DNA of 16,627 nt from an uncultured Collinsella sp. (GTDB lineage: Bacteria; Actinomycetota; Coriobacteriia; Coriobacteriales; Coriobacteriaceae). This document shows, in pieces, positions 14,794-16,627 of this stretch (position 1 is its first letter; each line of letters opens with the position of its first letter). The stretch spans positions 1-16,627 of the forward strand of contig CABSNX010000016.1 in assembly GCA_902479205.1 (NCBI GenBank), written 5' to 3'. The translations under genes were made by a program, and so were the position numbers. Below the pieces are notes generated by a model, which was not told the origin of the DNA, ran no database searches, and saw only the letters and a program-made list of their open reading frames with translations.

Positions 14794-14816
14794 TATTGAG
14801 ACTTGCCCGGAAAGAC

Positions 14817-16592
14817 TTAGATACGGGCGAGGTCGTAGGATCGGGCGGCGGCTTCACCGGCGCAGATGAGGTTGATTGTGGCTTCCTGGGGGTCGAGCGC
14901 TTGGTCAAGGGGCATGGGTCTGCGACAGACCGGCAGAACTAAGTCGACACCCTGCCCATACGCCGCATCCAGGTTGTCGGCACGACCGCCCACGACGGCG
15001 ACCACCGGCTTGCCATATCGCTTCGCACGACGGGCCACGCCCACCGGTGCCTTACCGGCGGCGGATTGCTCGTCCATATTACCCTCGCCTGTAATGACCA
15101 GGTCGACATCGCGTACGCGCTCGTCAAACCCAATCAGATCGAGCACCGTCTCCACGCCCGAACGCAACTCGGCACCGAGCGCCAGCAGCGCGGCACCCAG
15201 GCCGCCGGCAGCACCGGCACCGGGCACGCCGAGCACCGAACCAAATGTCCGTGCACCCTCGGGCACGCGCAACAACCCCTGAGCCCGCACCCCGGTAATC
15301 GCCGCATCGAGCAGGCGGCCGTAACCGACCATCCAGCTGTCGTACTTGCCCAGGGCCTCGGCATCCCCCGTCGGCAGACCTTTCTGTCCACCGAACACTG
15401 CCAGTGCACCGCGGCGCCCCACGAGCGGATTCTCGACATCGGAAAGCACCACAAGACGCGCGCCATTCAGTACCCGAAGCGCTGGTGTCAAATCGATACT
15501 CGCCACATGTTCAAGGCCCGCGAGACCGGGGGCGATATTGCAGCCACACTCATCAACAAGGTGGGCACCCAGCGCCTGCAGCATGCCGGCGCCACCGTCG
15601 TTGGTGGCACTGCCGCCCAGACCAATATAGATAGTCTTTGCCCCCGCGCGGACCGCGCGAAGTATGAGCTCGCCCACGCCATAGGTCGAAGCCGCAAGCG
15701 CCGCCGATTTCGTGCAGGGTGAATACCCAATACCCGCCGCCTCGGCCATCTCAATTACAGCCGAGTCGTGCTCGTCGTCCACCAGCATCCGGGCAGACAC
15801 GCGATAGTCCAAGGGGCCTGCAACCTCACAGGTCGAGAGCTCGCCACCGCGCGCGGCGATGGCATCGAGCGTTCCCTCGCCACCATCTGCCAGCGGCAAA
15901 GCGCCCAGCTCGGCATCGGGCCACACACGGCGCACGCCTTCGGCAACGGCCTCCTCCGCCTGCGCACTCGACACGCTGCCCTTGAAGGAGTCGATCGCCA
16001 GCAGCACACGGCGGGGCCGCCGCCGCACGGGGCCAAAGTCGACCGTCTCGTCGGCGAGATCTCCAACACCCGCGAGCGCCTCGGCGTGAGCCGCATGCGC
16101 CTCAAGGTTCAAACCGCAACCGACGCCGTCGACACCGCGCAGGCCAGCAAAATAGCTGCTCAGCACTTCACGGCACTCGCCTGCCAGCACGCCGACGGTC
16201 ACATTAAACCGATGGTTCAGGCGCGAATCGGCATTGAGGTCGTACAGCGAACCCAGCGCGCCCGCCTTGGCATCGGTCGCGCCATACGCGCAACGCCCCA
16301 CGCGCGCGTTAACCATAAGCCCCGCGCACATACAGCAGGGCTCGAGCGTCACGTAAACCGTGCAATCGGAAAGGCGCCAGCGTCCAAGCGTCTGAGCGGC
16401 GGCACACAGGGCCAAAAATTCGGCATGCGCCGAAGGATCCTGGTCGAGTTCGCGGCGATTATGCGCCCGCGCGACAATCTCGCCCGCGCGTACCACCACG
16501 GCACCAATCGGTACCTCGCCCACCGCAGCAGCGGCGCGAGCCTCCGCCAGCGCCTCGCGCATGAACTTCTCGTCGATTTCGGTGATCGTCAT
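14817..16592 (-). CDS. TadA tRNA adenosine deaminase fused to glycerate kinase
   Basis: One 591-residue frame with two complete enzymes. Residues about 1-150 are TadA, which converts A34 to inosine in tRNA-Arg(ACG): zinc ligand His56 and proton shuttle Glu58 in SAHAEF, zinc ligands Cys86 and Cys89 in TLEPCCMCAGLM. Residues about 152-193 are an Ala/Gly-rich linker. Residues about 195-591 are a GarK/GlxK-type glycerate kinase, which phosphorylates D-glycerate with ATP: RVLLAIDSFKGS, LPLADGGEGT, IGLGGSATNDGG (323-334), SDVENPLVG (384-392), PGAGAAGGLG (457-466), and TGEGNMDEQSAAGKAP (501-516). No stop codon, frameshift sign or internal ribosome site stands out at the junction. The ATG at 16592 follows AGGGAAGG by 6 bases; a TTG at 16619 would add nine unrelated residues. 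No functional tie between the two activities is known to me. ffs follows in the same direction. Confidence 0.94.
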   Translation of the reverse strand: MTITEIDEKFMREALAEARAAAAVGEVPIGAVVVRAGEIVARAHNRRELDQDPSAHAEFLALCAAAQTLGRWRLSDCTVYVTLEPCCMCAGLMVNARVGRCAYGATDAKAGALGSLYDLNADSRLNHRFNVTVGVLAGECREVLSSYFAGLRGVDGVGCGLNLEAHAAHAEALAGVGDLADETVDFGPVRRRPRRVLLAIDSFKGSVSSAQAEEAVAEGVRRVWPDAELGALPLADGGEGTLDAIAARGGELSTCEVAGPLDYRVSARMLVDDEHDSAVIEMAEAAGIGYSPCTKSAALAASTYGVGELILRAVRAGAKTIYIGLGGSATNDGGAGMLQALGAHLVDECGCNIAPGLAGLEHVASIDLTPALRVLNGARLVVLSDVENPLVGRRGALAVFGGQKGLPTGDAEALGKYDSWMVGYGRLLDAAITGVRAQGLLRVPEGARTFGSVLGVPGAGAAGGLGAALLALGAELRSGVETVLDLIGFDERVRDVDLVITGEGNMDEQSAAGKAPVGVARRAKRYGKPVVAVVGGRADNLDAAYGQGVDLVLPVCRRPMPLDQALDPQEATINLICAGEAAARSYDLARI

Positions 16593-16627
16593 CGTTCGCC
16601 TTCCCTGTTGCAAATTCAAAACGATGC

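Noticed and set aside
14383..14942. Several overlapping small frames on both strands around the SRP RNA.
   Set aside because: They read through the SRP RNA and two inverted repeats, and their peptides mirror each other because the DNA is palindromic.

Overview
The window is about 16.6 kb of GC-rich, gene-dense bacterial chromosome. Gene content fits an anaerobic, Gram-positive, high-GC actinobacterium of the Coriobacteriia, most like a gut Collinsella. The evidence is an LTA-synthase-type enzyme, a small (about 100 nt) SRP RNA, AGGAGG-type ribosome binding sites, and flavodoxin and nitroreductase flavoproteins. The genus is an inference from gene style and was not tested by a search. I see no phage, integrase, IS transposase, CRISPR array, tRNA or rRNA.

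Layout, left to right. (1) The 3' part of an RlmK-type 23S rRNA methyltransferase gene (+), cut by the window edge. (2) A minus-strand potassium block transcribed right to left: kup (K+ transporter), a 64-residue single-span membrane protein, a hairpin with a T-rich tail, then kdpD (short histidine kinase) and kdpE (response regulator). No kdpFABC pump genes are present. (3) A minus-strand nitroreductase. (4) A plus-strand LTA synthase / phosphoglycerol transferase with about eight membrane spans. (5) A convergent minus-strand flavodoxin-like gene with its own promoter and terminator. (6) A minus-strand pair of ABC half-exporters whose stop and start codons abut (TAA-ATG) and which look like a heterodimer with one degenerate ATP site. 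(7) The SRP RNA gene ffs (-), with a recognisable promoter. (8) A minus-strand gene that joins the tRNA adenosine deaminase TadA to a complete glycerate kinase in one reading frame. The order tadA then ffs is an old Gram-positive arrangement, but dnaX does not follow here.

Four functional themes can be read: RNA maturation and protein export (RlmK, TadA, SRP RNA), K+ uptake and its sensing (Kup, KdpDE), envelope polymer synthesis and drug or lipid export (LTA synthase, ABC pair), and flavin redox enzymes.

The least explained part is the intergenic DNA. Six strong inverted repeats sit in the short gaps at 1098-1164, 3561-3598, 6051-6085, 9504-9633, 14423-14517 and 14728-14793. Two of them (1098-1164 and 14728-14793) are copies of one family although they lie 13.6 kb apart. 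Two others (3561-3598 and 6051-6085) share a CAAAGGGAC core. They look like non-autonomous palindromic repeats, some perhaps co-opted as transcription terminators or leaders. This, together with the TadA-glycerate kinase fusion, is what I would follow up first.
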